64,000 nt of DNA from the NCBI GenBank assembly GCA_964019425.1, contig OZ025814.1:448001-512000 (forward strand), written 5' to 3'. The position numbers and the translations under genes were made by a program. Below, one piece after another: positions 42,497 to 53,629 of the stretch (position 1 is the first letter of the stretch; each line of letters starts with the position of its first letter). Under the pieces are notes generated by a model. It was not told the origin of the DNA. It made no database searches and was given only the letters and a program-made list of their open reading frames with translations. The DNA is from Flectonema sp. DT1601. Taxonomy: Eukaryota; Euglenozoa; Diplonemea; Diplonemida; Diplonemidae.

Positions 42497-45026
42497 TTAA
42501 AGCAAAGTTCCTCCGAGTGAGCTCACAGCTTCGTTAAGATTCGCGTGTAGTCGAGCTTCCATGCTAGTGCGTTCAGTATAGGCATCGTTCATTTCTTGAT
42601 AAAGACGATTTATTATCGATTCCATCAGTGAAACAAATACTGTTTCCATGTGTTTTCTGTTTTATTTTTTTCAGTACACAACGATAATTCAATGTTTTTT
42701 TTTTTTGTTAGTAAAATAAATAATACACACACCTCTTAGCTCGCTCTTCTTCTATACCGTTTGTTAAGCTGTTTATTTCAGTTTTTATTGACATGGTTAA
42801 TTTTTCTTCTGAAAGACCATGTGAGTGTATGACATCATCCAGATCCTCACTACGAGATTTAACGACAGAGTTTAATTTGTCGTAGGTGAGTTCATCTTTT
42901 GCTGATCTTATGGGTGATGATTCTCTTTGTATAACAGATGTGAGCTCACCTGACATCTCTAACAGATATTTATATAATTGTGGGGCAACCACTTCCATGA
43001 TTTCTCTGGTTGGTTTTATTTGTTTTTTTTGTTGTTTTTTTTAGTTGTTTTTTTTGAAAAAAAATAGAACATACTTTCTAACAGCACCCGACTTAAACCC
43101 TTCACGGATCTTTTGAATTGCGGTGCTTCCATTTCGAGCGGATCTCTGAGCAGTTCGAGCCTCGTCGTCAATATTGCGTTCGAGTTCTAAAATTGAATCC
43201 TCAACAGTAGCAAGAGTGTTACTTCTCGCTAGGGCGATTCCTGAAAGGCGAGACTCTAGTGAAGCTAACCTTTTTGTTAGTGATTGTCCTCTTAAAGAAC
43301 GGTCATCACGACCACCAGTTGCTTGAATTTCTTTTATCGACGCAACTCTCTCAGCAACACTTTCAATACGAAGTCGTCTTTTAGCTTCCGTAGGTGATAT
43401 GATTTCGTCTTCCTTTCTTTGTGACTTTAATCTTGATGGTGTCAGTGGTGACCATGTTCGAGTTGGTGATGTTGGTTTTCGTCTTTCAGGTGATCCGAAA
43501 TACATCCCCGAAACCATTCCAGTATCAGACACAGTTGTTGAAGGTAATTGTATTGAAGATTGTCTGTGAGGTGTATTTATTCCTATCATTAATAACAACT
43601 CTTCCCAACCAACTTCCCAAGTGTCAGGACAGTTCTTTAGAATAGCCCAATTACCACCAGTTACACCAGCGTAGTCACATTCTCTAATTAAATTAGATAT
43701 TCTGACTTTGTGAGTACCAGATCTGTCAAGAGAGTTGAATATTTGACGAAGCTGACCCTCAAATGAATCATCTGAAGGGATACCGTTATCATGAAGTGAT
43801 GCGACGACAAATCTCCAATCAACATCTGCAGTACCAGGTTGTCCTAACAGATGTACTAACCTTTCACAGCTCATGATATCCTTAAGCGCCGCGTCGCTTA
43901 GCTCTCTGGGTGACTTCTCACCCAACAACTCGGCTTCACTTTTTACAGCGAATTGCAATGCGTGTCTGTTAACCTTTCCATTTCCGTTCTTGTCTAAGTC
44001 GTCAAATACATTTTTCAGAATTTTCAGCAAAGGAGTACTCTGTGCAACAGTAGCTTCAAACAACGGTTTCTCATATTCATTCACCAGATTAGAAGATTCT
44101 CTTGGTTGAGATTGTTTTTGTAAAACTCTCATTTCAGAAGTGAGCTGACTCATTCTGATATTAACTTCTGAAAGAGCTTCACCAATATTATCAATTACCG
44201 ATGGGCTCACACTGAAGGCTGCACTTTGAATTGCAGAAACATCAGCTGTTTCACTCCGTGGTGTTGGTGGTCTACTTGGCGGTCTACTAGTTGGTGGAGT
44301 ATGTTGAACTGAATAATTAGGTGTAGCAGGTGCAGTACCAGAACCATCAGACACAACAGATGGAAGATGAACAGGTGTCACAGTTGCTGAAGGTGGTGGT
44401 GGTTTCTTACTCGAAGGTGACGGTGGAGGTGGTCTGGATGATGCACTGGGAGATGGTGGAGGAGGCTTCTTTGGAGGAGGCTTCGGACTCGATGGGACCG
44501 ACGGAGGAGGTGGCTTTGCCCCGGGAGGAGGTGGCTTCGCTTTGCCACCCGGCGATGGTGGAGGAGGTTTTCCAGGAGGCGGACCTTTCGATTTCGAACC
44601 CGGAGACGGGGGTCCGGTTGGAGGTGGCGGTTTTGCTTTTGCTCCTGGAGATGGTGGCGGTGGCCGTCCTGGTGGTGGTCCCTTCCCACCTGGAGGTGGA
44701 GGTCTTGAACTTGGAGAAGGTGGGGGACCTTTACCAGGTGGAGGAGGCTTCGCTTTACCCGGTGGCGCTCCCGGAGGAGGAGGTCTTCCCTTTCCGCCAG
44801 GTGACGGCGGCGGAGGTTTTCCCGGAGGTGCCCCCTTCCCACCAGGAGAAGGTGGCGGTCCCTTTGGTGGTGCACTTTTACCCGGTGACTGTGGTGGTGG
44901 AGGTCGACTTCCCTTTGTTGGTGTTGGAGGCAAATTCTTTCCAGGTGAAGGTGGAGGGGGTTTTCCTGGAGGCGGACCCTTTCCCTTCGCTGGAGGTCCC
45001 TTGGGTGGTGGCGGGGGTGGCGGCAT
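42497..45026 (-). CDS. Proline-rich, EF-hand and assemblin-like coiled-coil protein
   Basis: Three exons (43075-45026, 42733-43005, 42497-42656), donors GTATGT and GTGTGT, acceptors AAACCAACCAG and AATAAAACAG, all in phase, 794 residues. Residues 1-240 are a low-complexity PPPPSPGGK array like those that bind profilin or SH3/WW domains. Residues about 330-490 hold an EF-hand (DDLDKNGNGKVN) and a second, degenerate one (NSLDRSGTHKV). The last 240 residues form an Arg/Glu-rich coiled coil that resembles SF-assemblin/beta-giardin, basal-body-associated filament proteins (inference). An open frame reaches 45068, but TTACTTTCTCAG there is an acceptor, so MPPPPPPPKG is the likelier start. A calcium-responsive cytoskeletal fibre protein is plausible. 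Confidence 0.8.
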
Positions 45027-45819
45027 ATTCCCCCCAAAGTATACCTGAGAAAGTAACCTTATAAACACCTAACCTGACTCACATACAACTCTCTCCTACT
45101 TCAATTATCATATCTCTGTATCAATAATAAGAAAACAATCACAACTAATTCACTTATTCTATAAGAGAATATTAATCATATTTCTAACTACTACGTATTC
45201 TCGACGACGTTCGTTTGCCACAGAGAGGTCAGAAAATGAAGAAGAAGAGGGAAAGGAAAAAAACAACACCAACAACATGCTTAGTTAGATCACGATACAA
45301 ATAGTGTACATAATTTGCCAGGTTGACCTTTGCTGGTATCGAGAGGCGGTATATATCTACCTGCGATAAACCAGAACATTAGTTACTACGTCAATTCACT
45401 GGGCAAAGAAATAAAATCGTGATTTTTGTATTTAAATATCCTTAATAGAAAGAAAATAGGGGAAAAGGGAAAATGAAAAAAGAAAAAAAAAAAAAAGAAA
45501 AAAAACAGAGAAGCTCTCGGTTTCTTTTTTTTTTTTTTTTTTCTTTTCTTTTCTTTTCTTCATTCGAAAAACTTTGTTCGAAAAAAAAATTATAAAATAA
45601 AAAATTATACTACTACAAATTAATAATAATAATGTTAACAAACAACGGAAAATTAAATTATTTTCCCATCACCATTCTTGAAAACAGTTGAAAAAATAAA
45701 CATACAGCTAATCACATTGTTGTTAGGAAGGAAAGAAAAAAAAAAAAAAAAATCCTACTGTATCTACTGCTGGACTACAACTATAATCTAAACTACAGAA
45801 AACAAAAAAAATTAAGGGG

Positions 45820-45854
<35 letters not shown>

Positions 45855-45967
45855 ATGAAATATATATTAGTCACGTTGGCTTACGATTTGAATTCGTAAC
45901 GAAAACTCATTTGAATGTATCGACTAGTCGTCAGGGATTTCTTTTTTTTAAAGAAAGATGCTTATGC
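45027..45967. other. Spacer of homopolymer-rich sequence
   Basis: No gene is supported. It contains several poly-A runs, including one of about 30 nt near 45822-45851, and TTTTC microsatellite-like stretches. Confidence 0.5.
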
Positions 45968-46372
45968 CTACTCAACCGTTGGAACAGGTGGAGGAGGTGG
46001 GAGATTCCCCTTTGCCGTTTCATCAGTCTTTGGGGTGTCAATAGGAACAGGGTTTCTAGTAGGAACCGCCCCCGGTGACGGAGGAGGACTCTTTGCAGTT
46101 CCTACTGGTGGTCCCAAAGGTTTTTTAAGACATCCCTTAGATGGTTTTTGTTCGTTATTCGCTTTCTTGTCACCTGGTGGATGCTTTGCTGTACCTACCA
46201 CAGGACCCTTTATTCCTTGACCCTTTGCTCCTCCCTTAGATCCGATTTCATTGAGTGGATTGTTAGCCTTCTTTTTATCATCTTTCTTAGGCCCCTTCAT
46301 GCCGCCCACCAATGGTGCCTTTGGACGTTCCTCCAAGTGCTGAGTTTCTTCTTTTTTAAGGATCGCAGTCAT
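45968..46372 (-). CDS. Small Lys/Pro/Gly-rich protein
   Basis: 134 residues (MTAILKKEETQHLEERPKAP to PPPPVPTVE), with alternating KKANN, GPVVGTAKHPPGDKK and PPVGTAKSPPPSPG motifs. There are no predicted helices beyond the N-terminus and no membrane segment or cysteine pattern, so it is intrinsically disordered. It resembles the basic/proline-rich linkers of its upstream neighbours in composition, but the family is unknown. Codon use fits the surrounding genes. An AG acceptor (AAAAAAGAG) lies about 20 nt before the ATG. Confidence 0.65.
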   Translation of the reverse strand: MTAILKKEETQHLEERPKAPLVGGMKGPKKDDKKKANNPLNEIGSKGGAKGQGIKGPVVGTAKHPPGDKKANNEQKPSKGCLKKPLGPPVGTAKSPPPSPGAVPTRNPVPIDTPKTDETAKGNLPPPPPVPTVE

Positions 46373-46485
46373 CTTTAAATATCAGTAAAGTTATCTCTTT
46401 TTTGTATTTAAAAAAAAAAAAATTTAAAAAAAAAAAATATGTAATTCGTAATAAAAAAAAAACTTCACACGACCTTCACACGACG

Positions 46486-46978
46486 ATGCCTTATTTACCG
46501 AAACACACGCTGTGAAATAAATTTATTTTACTAAAATAACAACACAAACAGAACAGCAATCAGTGAATAACAACACAAAGCAAGGCTGGGAGGAAACCAT
46601 CTTTGAAAGTTACATTGCACGAAAAAGACAACAAGCGTACTAAATGACACACTCGACTTGTCCGTGGTTCGGTGTTTCTTTTCTTCTTTGTTTTTTTTGT
46701 TTTGTTTTTTTCCATTCATGCAGAGGTCATCAGCGGTGGCAAGTCCTAAAAAAATTGGACCCTTCGATGTGCGCAGTTCAAGACCCTGCTCGAAAGATTT
46801 TTCTCCATCTTTTCCCGATATTTCCTCACCATGGTATGCACCAGCGTTGGGGAACACAAAGACAACAATTTCTGGGTGTAAAAAAAAACAGAAAGAGAAA
46901 TTGATTTCTAAGTCTTCGCTGGTTGTTCTACGGCAATGCACCACGGGATTACTTTGTCTCAGGACGGCAAAAAAATGA
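46486..46978 (+). CDS. Possible small Ser/Pro/Lys-rich protein on the + strand
   Basis: Model with exons 46486-46511, 46726-46875 and 46963-46978, 63 residues (MPYLPKHTLSSAVASPKKIG ... ISGTAKK). The middle exon is preceded by a strong T-tract ending TCATGCAG and followed by GTGTAA. The last acceptor is TTTGTCTCAG. Donor 1 (GTGAAA) is weak, and the unspliced frame is open from 46658 to 46978, so the splicing is not proven. The reverse strand over the same stretch is also coding-like (FVFPNAGAYHGEEISGKDG), with its own acceptor CACCCAG, so strand is uncertain. If the + model is right it would be the only gene seen against the direction of the cluster. Confidence 0.35.
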
Positions 46979-47251
46979 GCGTCCAAAAAATAGGCACGTG
47001 ACACGAGTAGCTTTTAATTAAAAAGGCTACAAAGAAAAATGGAAAAAACACCGCATTGAACTACACTATCGGAGAGTCGATCCCTTTTTTTTTTTTTTTT
47101 TTTTTCACAAAGAAGAAGCGAGAATTTTTTTTTTTTTTTTATTTTTTTTTTCAAATCTTCCTTTGAATATACAACAGTGAAAGATCCACCTAAATATAAC
47201 CTTCCAAGAACGATTCCCTCAATACAAAGACCACCTCAACATGGAAGTAGA

Positions 47252-49145
47252 TCACGGGTCCTCGACTATATATGGTCCACGAGGACCAGCAAAATGCCTA
47301 CAGAAGTATCCGGTGTGTTCTTTCTTTGCTGGATCACCAGCCCTGTTAGGGACATCAGCACGCGCATATTTCCAAAACTGATCTAATGTTCTAACAGGAC
47401 CAAGACCATACCTCGGTAGGTCGATAGTAACTGCTTCTTCAGTAGTGTCTTCCGGAACCATCCGCTCTTTCGAATCTCTTTTTGTTGCTTTTAAAATATA
47501 TTGAAGTCTTCTGTAGGATGCATCTTGTTGTTTGCTTGCACCTCCTCTTGCCCACTTTGGTTCACCCCAAACTCTAGGTTGAGAATCTCTGTAGTAATGA
47601 TGAAATAAAATATTTTCTGAAGGAGAATACATATCATATCCCCAAGTCCAAAGTCTTGCGTTATAAAGAAACTCCTCACCATCCCACATGAATGGAAGAT
47701 GCGGATCAAACGGAGCTTCGATAATCATCCTACCTGGTCCGAATAATAAACCAGCTCCAGTATATGGTTGAGGTCTTGGTTCTGAAGAGACTGGAACACT
47801 CATAGCTCTTTGATTCTTTAGTATCGATCTCTCGTGATACTCTGCTCCACACAAGAATGAAACCGTTGAATAATGTTCCAATGGAGTACCCGGTGGTGTA
47901 TTTAAAGGGTGGGGGTTCTCTGGATCAGAATTGTTTAGTCCCTGAGGATAATGTGAAAGAACGCATTTTTTTGATGGGCATTTTCTCATATTTTCCAACA
48001 AAATCATATCCCAGTCCTGAACGAATCTATTATGAGCATCAATCATAAAGAAGAAATCCTCACCTCTGTACATTGATGCTGCAAGAGCTCTTGCGTGAGT
48101 GGGTCCTTCAGCGTCATGTGCGTGGAATATTCTTTGTCTTGTCTGTTTATATTGGTTTGTTTGGTTACAATTAATTAGTCTCTAGGAGTGGATAAAGTAT
48201 ATAATAATATCATACCTGATCAATAGGACAGAAAGATGTATTTAAATGACAAGACTCCCAACTTGCTGGGATACAGCGAGGGTCTTCAGGGTATACTTGG
48301 CAGACCACTCCGACAAAAACACGTTTCGGAAATTTCGCTTTTTTAAACATGCTGACAAGAGTATGATGAGCGTCACGATCTCTGAAAGCAGCCATTGAAA
48401 CGAAAATCGATGCCTCTCCTTCTATTTTATGACGACCTACTTTACCTCCACCCGCCTCAGAATCGAGAGGTGTGCAGTCTTTTGTGAAGGACGTGTCATC
48501 TGAAGGTGCGAGGTAAGGAGACCCATCTCTAGGAGAGCATTTATTCTGATCTCCATTTTGACATGTGACTCCCTTGCAGTGTTCTCCAGATTTGTAGCAT
48601 CGATCTTTTGCAATAGCTAAATTAGATGTTGTTGCTGGAAGTGAAGAACAGTGACACTCCTTTAGCACACCGGGTGCTGGATCTCTTCCAGAGAATTCCG
48701 ATGTAGAACAGAGATATGAGGATTTTGCTTCGCTTTTAGTGGCCCAGCCAAACCCGACTTTACCAAAACGGATTTCAGTTTCACATTTACATGTTTCTCC
48801 TTCAGATGCACACAACGACCAACCATTTTCGTCAATCGTACGAGCGCCAAGCGTAGTACCCGGATGATGGTTCCATACACAGTCACTTGGTTGTTGTCCT
48901 GCTTTTTTAGAATTCCAATTCAAATCAATTTTCTTCTCTGGATACTTCCCATCATCAGACGCCTTTCTCAAAATTACTTCTCTTTTACTGTTCTCTTGAA
49001 GTGTGGAAATGTCTCTCTTCATTTCCTTTAATAGAGATAACATATCATTGTTAGAAGAGGAAACACCAATACGTGCTGTCGACCAAATCACTGTTAGGAA
49101 TGTCAGCACAACCGGTATCGTTATTAAGTAAACCGGACGAACCAT
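47252..49145 (-). CDS. GT60-like polypeptide GlcNAc-transferase, type II membrane protein
   Basis: Two exons (48216-49145, 47252-48142), donor GTATGA, acceptor CAATATAAACAG, 606 residues. An N-terminal anchor (YLITIPVVLTFLTVIW) is followed by a stem with a coiled-coil start and a Cys-rich insert (about 90-210). The catalytic domain begins EASIFVSMAAFRDRDAHHTL and continues across the intron with HAHDAEGPTHARALAASMYR, the DxH metal site in FFMIDAHNRF and WDGEEFLYNARLWTWGYD. These match the GlcNAc-transferase family (GT60, Skp1 prolyl or protein GlcNAc transferases; pfam11397). Because it is anchored, it probably acts in the Golgi rather than the cytosol. The two exons alone would each be meaningless, so the intron is secure. 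Confidence 0.9.
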
Positions 49146-50356
49146 TTTTATATTTCTCTTATTGCACTGATGTACTGTTGTTGAAAATTATGTTTTAACG
49201 AATTGAAAACAGCAAATCAAAACAAGTCTGTACCACTACGAGAAGAAGACGTGTAATCCCATCTCATTTTGTGTTCTTATTCATTTCTATTAAAATCTAT
49301 GAAATCTAAACATTTTTTTTTTTTTTTTTAAAGAAAGGAAAAGAAGTTGGGGAAGGGAGAAAGAAAGAAAAAAAAAAGACGGTTTGAAATAATACATTAC
49401 TTAGCTAATCATTTGTTATTATTAACTAAATTCGTCTGTGAAAGAAGTCCGTAGATGAGGACACCCTTAAATGACAACAAAGAATAAAAATTATTATTCA
49501 TTTCTATTTTGTATTTGTGTGTGGGTTTAATTAATTATTTTTTTGTTTTTTGTTTTTTTGTTCTAATAATTAACTGAGGGATCAAAAAAGAATAGCTGAA
49601 CGCCTCTTTGTTTTTTTTTTTTTTGTTTTTTTCTCATTCATTTCTTTTTTTGTGTCTGTGGTGAAAATGAAAACACAACAAAGTCTCAGCCATAGCCGAG
49701 TGCTTCCCCCTTGTTTGTTTTGTTTCGTTTTTTTTTTTTTTTTTTTTTCCCCTCGCTATTATCTATCTGTGCATAATATATACTCAGCGTGAACATAAAA
49801 TTCTTAATAATTTTTTTTAAAAAAAAAAAAGAAAAAAGAAGAAGAAGAATTGCCTTTGAAAGCTAGCAAGTTCTACGTAGGTTTCTAACTTGCTCCTATA
49901 TTTTTTTTTACTAGTTGCTTAGCATAAGGAAAAAGTTTAAAAAGAATAAAGTAATATGTCTGTGAGAAGAGGGGAAATTCTAGAGAATTACAACTTCGAA
50001 AGAAGCTAAAAAAGAAAAAAAAAGGAAATAATCTAATCTATGTTTCGGTAGAATCCGAGAGAAGGGGTAATTTGATACCGTATTTTCATGCTCAAAGGAA
50101 CAACAATTTGCCGACAATCTTGACTGTCAGCAGCAGCGTAGTAAATGACTGCAAATAAATCCGAATAATCTAATCTATGTTTCGGTAGAATCCGAGAGAA
50201 GGGAGAAAAAATTAGCAATCTACTTTAGAGGAAAACTTCTTGGCTGAGTTCTTTTTTTTTTTTTTTCCCCGCTCAAATTCACAAGAATTATTCCTCCCCT
50301 TAGTATAATAAGGAAGAGAGTGAATGGCCTTTCAGAGCACAACTTTAAAAAAGAAA
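49146..50356. other. Spacer with a 40-bp duplication
   Basis: No gene is supported. The region is AT-rich with long T and A runs. An identical 40-bp sequence occurs twice (50027-50066 and 50164-50203). Confidence 0.55.
50027..50203. repeat. Direct repeat, 2 x 40 bp
   Basis: AATAATCTAATCTATGTTTC and the following 20 bases recur exactly 137 bp downstream. Identity over 40 bp suggests recent duplication or a target-site-like event. The intervening 97 bp contain no recognisable gene. Confidence 0.8.
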
Positions 50357-51625
50357 TCACGATTCCCTCGCATTAGTTTTGTATGTTGAGTTATGGTATC
50401 CCATCATGCGTGTCAGTGCTGCAGCTCCAGTAGGAGTTTGTCGAGTGTGAGAGTGGGGATGGCCTGCAGGACTATTACCTGCACTGATATTTGTGTGTTG
50501 AATATAAGAGGGTTTTGATAAAGTCGCAGGTGTGTTTGGAGAAGAGGAATTGTAATAAGGAGGAGTATGGTCACCTGTCGATTGTTTACTCCCTCGGCTA
50601 TTCGGAGTTGAATAGCTATTCGGAGGACTATCTCTCTCTGGAGTTAACATAAACTCATTCTTCTCTCTCTCTTTAACGAGAATCGCATACTCTCTTTCCT
50701 CAATAATCCTTTCTCTTATCGTCAACTGGTGTTCTCTTTCCCTTATCGATGCTTCTCTGTCTGATAATTCTTCTTCTTTCTTCTTAAGTTCATGGTAGTG
50801 ATTACTCAATTTTTTTTCTTTTAATCGCGTACTCAGAGAAGGAGAATTCAAAAGGTTATCAATATTAGGTCTTCGTACAGGATCTACCAACAAACAACTT
50901 GTCACCAACGAAGCTAACTCTGACGACACAGTAGTAAGTGCAGCAATCCTGCCAGCTTTAATCTTTAAAGCAAGAGATAAGTGAGAATTCGCTTCAAAAG
51001 GAGGTCTGTTGGTGCAGAATTCATAGAGAACACATCCAAGACTCCAAATGTCACTTTTTTCATCATAAGCTTGATCATTTATTTGTTCAGGAGACATATA
51101 ATAAGGTGTACCTACATTTGAATGCGCAAACTGAGTAGTTTCCGACATCACTCTCGCCAAACCAAAGTCTCCCAACTTGACGTTGTAGTCTTTATCAAGA
51201 AATATATTAGCAGGTTTGATATCCCTGTGTAATATTTTACCTTCTTTCCTTCTATGACACTGTTCTAATGCTAAGCAAAGTTGCATTGCCATTCTCCAGA
51301 CAAGACGTTCTTCAGGTTCGACTCCCATTTGTCGGTTTCGTTTTATGAGAGCAGCGAGATCACCCTGATCACAATATTCCATTATAATGTAGATTTTAAA
51401 AGCATCTCTGTCGATGACCCTGTCGTAGTATTTCACAATGTATGGATGTTTAAATGCCCTTAGTATATTAACTTCACTTACTATGAGTTGTTTTTCTTTC
51501 TCAGACATCCTTCCGTAGTCCAATTCCTTCCAAACGAATGGTTTGTTATCAGATTTTCTACATATCCGAGCTACTTTACCAAAGCTGCCATATCCTACGG
51601 TACCTAACACTTCGTATGAATCCAT
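50357..51625 (-). CDS. NIMA-related (NEK) protein kinase
   Basis: 422 residues. The kinase domain (about 4-265) has GYGSFGKV, the catalytic lysine in FVWKELDYG, HRDIKPANIFL, DFGLARV, the activation segment SNVGTPYYMSPEQ and a SDIWSLGCVLYE APE-following helix. A coiled coil follows (about 280-325, DREASIREREHQLTIRER), then a Ser/Pro-rich tail. The kinase-then-coiled-coil order is the NEK2-type layout. NEKs control flagellar length, centrosome or basal-body function and mitotic entry. All catalytic residues are present. Acceptor CAAATTCAG lies about 16 nt before the ATG. Confidence 0.93.
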   Translation of the reverse strand: MDSYEVLGTVGYGSFGKVARICRKSDNKPFVWKELDYGRMSEKEKQLIVSEVNILRAFKHPYIVKYYDRVIDRDAFKIYIIMEYCDQGDLAALIKRNRQMGVEPEERLVWRMAMQLCLALEQCHRRKEGKILHRDIKPANIFLDKDYNVKLGDFGLARVMSETTQFAHSNVGTPYYMSPEQINDQAYDEKSDIWSLGCVLYEFCTNRPPFEANSHLSLALKIKAGRIAALTTVSSELASLVTSCLLVDPVRRPNIDNLLNSPSLSTRLKEKKLSNHYHELKKKEEELSDREASIREREHQLTIRERIIEEREYAILVKEREKNEFMLTPERDSPPNSYSTPNSRGSKQSTGDHTPPYYNSSSPNTPATLSKPSYIQHTNISAGNSPAGHPHSHTRQTPTGAAALTRMMGYHNSTYKTNARES

Positions 51626-51978
51626 TTTTTTTGTATTGTTCTGAATTTGATATGAGTTGTTAGCAGTAACATTATTGTAGAGAGGATTACTTTATTTAAG
51701 TACACTGATGCTTTGGTTTGGAGTCTTAGTTCTTTTGTTCGTTTGTTGTTTTGTTTTTTTTTCTCCGCATTGACGTAAAGGTGAAAAAAAAAAAAAAAAA
51801 AATCACCTTTTTTTAATAAACAATACGAACGTTATCATAAATAGCCATCGCTTAAGGCTTTCATCAAAAATCTTTTTTTTTTTTTTTTTTTTTTTTTCTT
51901 GATGGTCAACGATTGCTGATTTTGATCAACAGAACTCGTGTTCATAAGTAAGTACCTTCGTTTTTAGTACTTAACCTT
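51626..51978. other. Spacer without a gene
   Basis: AT-rich, with A and T runs of 18-28 nt. No gene seen. Confidence 0.5.
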
Positions 51979-52916
51979 CTATGTGTTTCCCACTCGGAGT
52001 GCAAATGCCGCAGTATAGTAATCATCTTCAACGTATCCCTGTGTTAGTTTTAATTATTGATATGTTGATAACAGGTTGGAAGCCTGTGTTAAATTAAAAT
52101 AAAAAATAATAATAATAATAATACCTCAGGGGGTGTTTGAATTCGACCATCAGCAGGTCTTCCCGGAACGTGATCACCGTCACGAAAATGAACCAAACCT
52201 CTCTCGAAATATTCTCCAATGCCGTCTTTAAACGTTGATATCATTTGATCAGTTGGTGAGAGTCGTCGGACACCAAACGGAATAGGGAGAGCTAAAGCAT
52301 CCTGAGCGTGAGATATAACTTTAAAACAATTGAATAAAGAAGGCCCCATTCCCCTGACTATAACTTCTTGTGTAGATGACTGTAATAACAAGTCGACACA
52401 TTCTCCACAACTGCTAAGGTAGTTTTTGGTATAGCTTGGAGGGTCATTTTTATCAAAATCCAAAGAAAGGGATTGTTCGTTGTAGAAGTTTGAAGGACAA
52501 CGAGAAGCAAATTGATAGATATCTTCACTAAGTTCAGCCTTGTCTAGGACTTCTACGATTTTAGAGTCAATTGGAAATGGGAGGTCAGCTGGAGCAAAAT
52601 CAATTTCAAAAGTGTGAAAGTCTGATGCATTTGACCGAAGAACACATTGGATTTTTGAAGTACCTCCCCAAACGTCCTCGTGGATATCTCCCTCTAACTT
52701 TTGAAGTTTTGCCTCCGCTAACCCAAGACCCTTAATAACTGCAATCACACTCTTTGCTCCTTCGCATCTCAATTTACCTCCTGAACCTCCACCCACAGAT
52801 TCTAATACACTGTCACAAACCATTAATGCATTGCTTCTTATTGTATCAGACGTCGCTTTCCAGGGGTGCAGTCGCAAATCTGCCGCATGCTGCAACTGAA
52901 CGACACAGCGCCGCAT
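51979..52916 (-). CDS. Alba/SpoVS-like domain protein, two exons
   Basis: Exons 52125-52916 and 51979-52038, donor GTATTA, acceptor ACTAACACAG, 283 residues. The first third (about 15-80) shows a compact alpha/beta pattern: RSNALMVCDSVLES, GKLRCEGAKSVIAVIKGLGL. This recalls SpoVS/Alba-type RNA- or DNA-binding folds, which are reported in kinetoplastids (recollection). The remainder is unassigned: a beta-rich FHTFEIDFAP segment, a Cys pair in SSCGECVDLLL and a conserved-looking MGPSLFNCFKVI helix. Exon 2 (GYVEDDYYTAAFALRVGNT) would be missed without splicing, leaving a low-complexity LLLLLFF tail. T-tract acceptor CCAAGCAG is directly upstream of the ATG. The function is uncertain. Confidence 0.6.
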
Positions 52917-52962
52917 ATTTTGGCTGCTTGGAAAAAAAAAAAAAATGTTTTGTCACAAATAC

Positions 52963-52993
<31 letters not shown>

Positions 52994-53118
52994 CTTTTTT
53001 GATAAAAATAATATTATCGAGAGCAAGCAGACAAAATAAACTACTTCTTGAGGATAGAATACTCACATTGAAAAACCACGAATTTTGCTTTTCGACTCAT
53101 ACTCAAAAAAAAACAGCA

Positions 53119-53487
53119 TCATCCCAATGCTTTTTGGGCCTTTCGTACCTTAGTCTGACATTTCATTAAGATTATTTTCTCACTATTGCATGCGGCTAGT
53201 CTTTCATGGATGTCCCAAGTGTCGTGTTTATCTTTGTTAAGACAACTGAAGAATTTTTCATTAACGTCGTAGCAGGTGTCTCCCTTCTTTAGCTTTGCAT
53301 CAAATGGGTAAGCAGCATTCCTACCAAGCAAGGCATTCATTTGATGAGGAGGTAGCTTTTTATCCATACGATGTCCGTCCATTGACGGTAACGTAAACAT
53401 ACGTTTCCAACTAAACTGTGACCATTCACCAAACCCCACTGCTGCAGGAGTGTTTCCGTCTTCTGCAGATGTTCTCTGAGGTCCCAT
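53119..53487 (-). CDS. Twin-CX9C (CHCH) protein
   Basis: 122 residues. Two cysteine pairs, CYDVNEKFFSC and CNSEKIILMKC, each with exactly nine intervening residues, sit on successive helices. This is the signature of CHCH proteins imported into the mitochondrial intermembrane space by Mia40/Erv1 and used in cytochrome-oxidase assembly or as Cox6b-like subunits. No presequence, as expected for this import route. Which member it is cannot be said. An acceptor TTTTTTCTTAG lies about 17 nt upstream of the ATG. Confidence 0.85.
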   Translation of the reverse strand: MGPQRTSAEDGNTPAAVGFGEWSQFSWKRMFTLPSMDGHRMDKKLPPHQMNALLGRNAAYPFDAKLKKGDTCYDVNEKFFSCLNKDKHDTWDIHERLAACNSEKIILMKCQTKVRKAQKALG

Positions 53488-53629
53488 TTTTTCAGTTTTT
53501 TCCTAAGAAAAAAGATGACATTGATTTTTTTTCATAGATTTCCAATTCACTTGAAATCATCGCTAAACTATCACAAAAAAACAGATGTGACTATCGGAAG
53601 ACATATTCTACAGAATACAATAATTAAGT

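Noticed and set aside
44330-45064. Long + strand frame rich in Val/Glu/Leu opposite the proline array
   Set aside because: It is the reverse complement of the low-complexity PPPPSPGGK coding sequence; long shadow frames are expected there.
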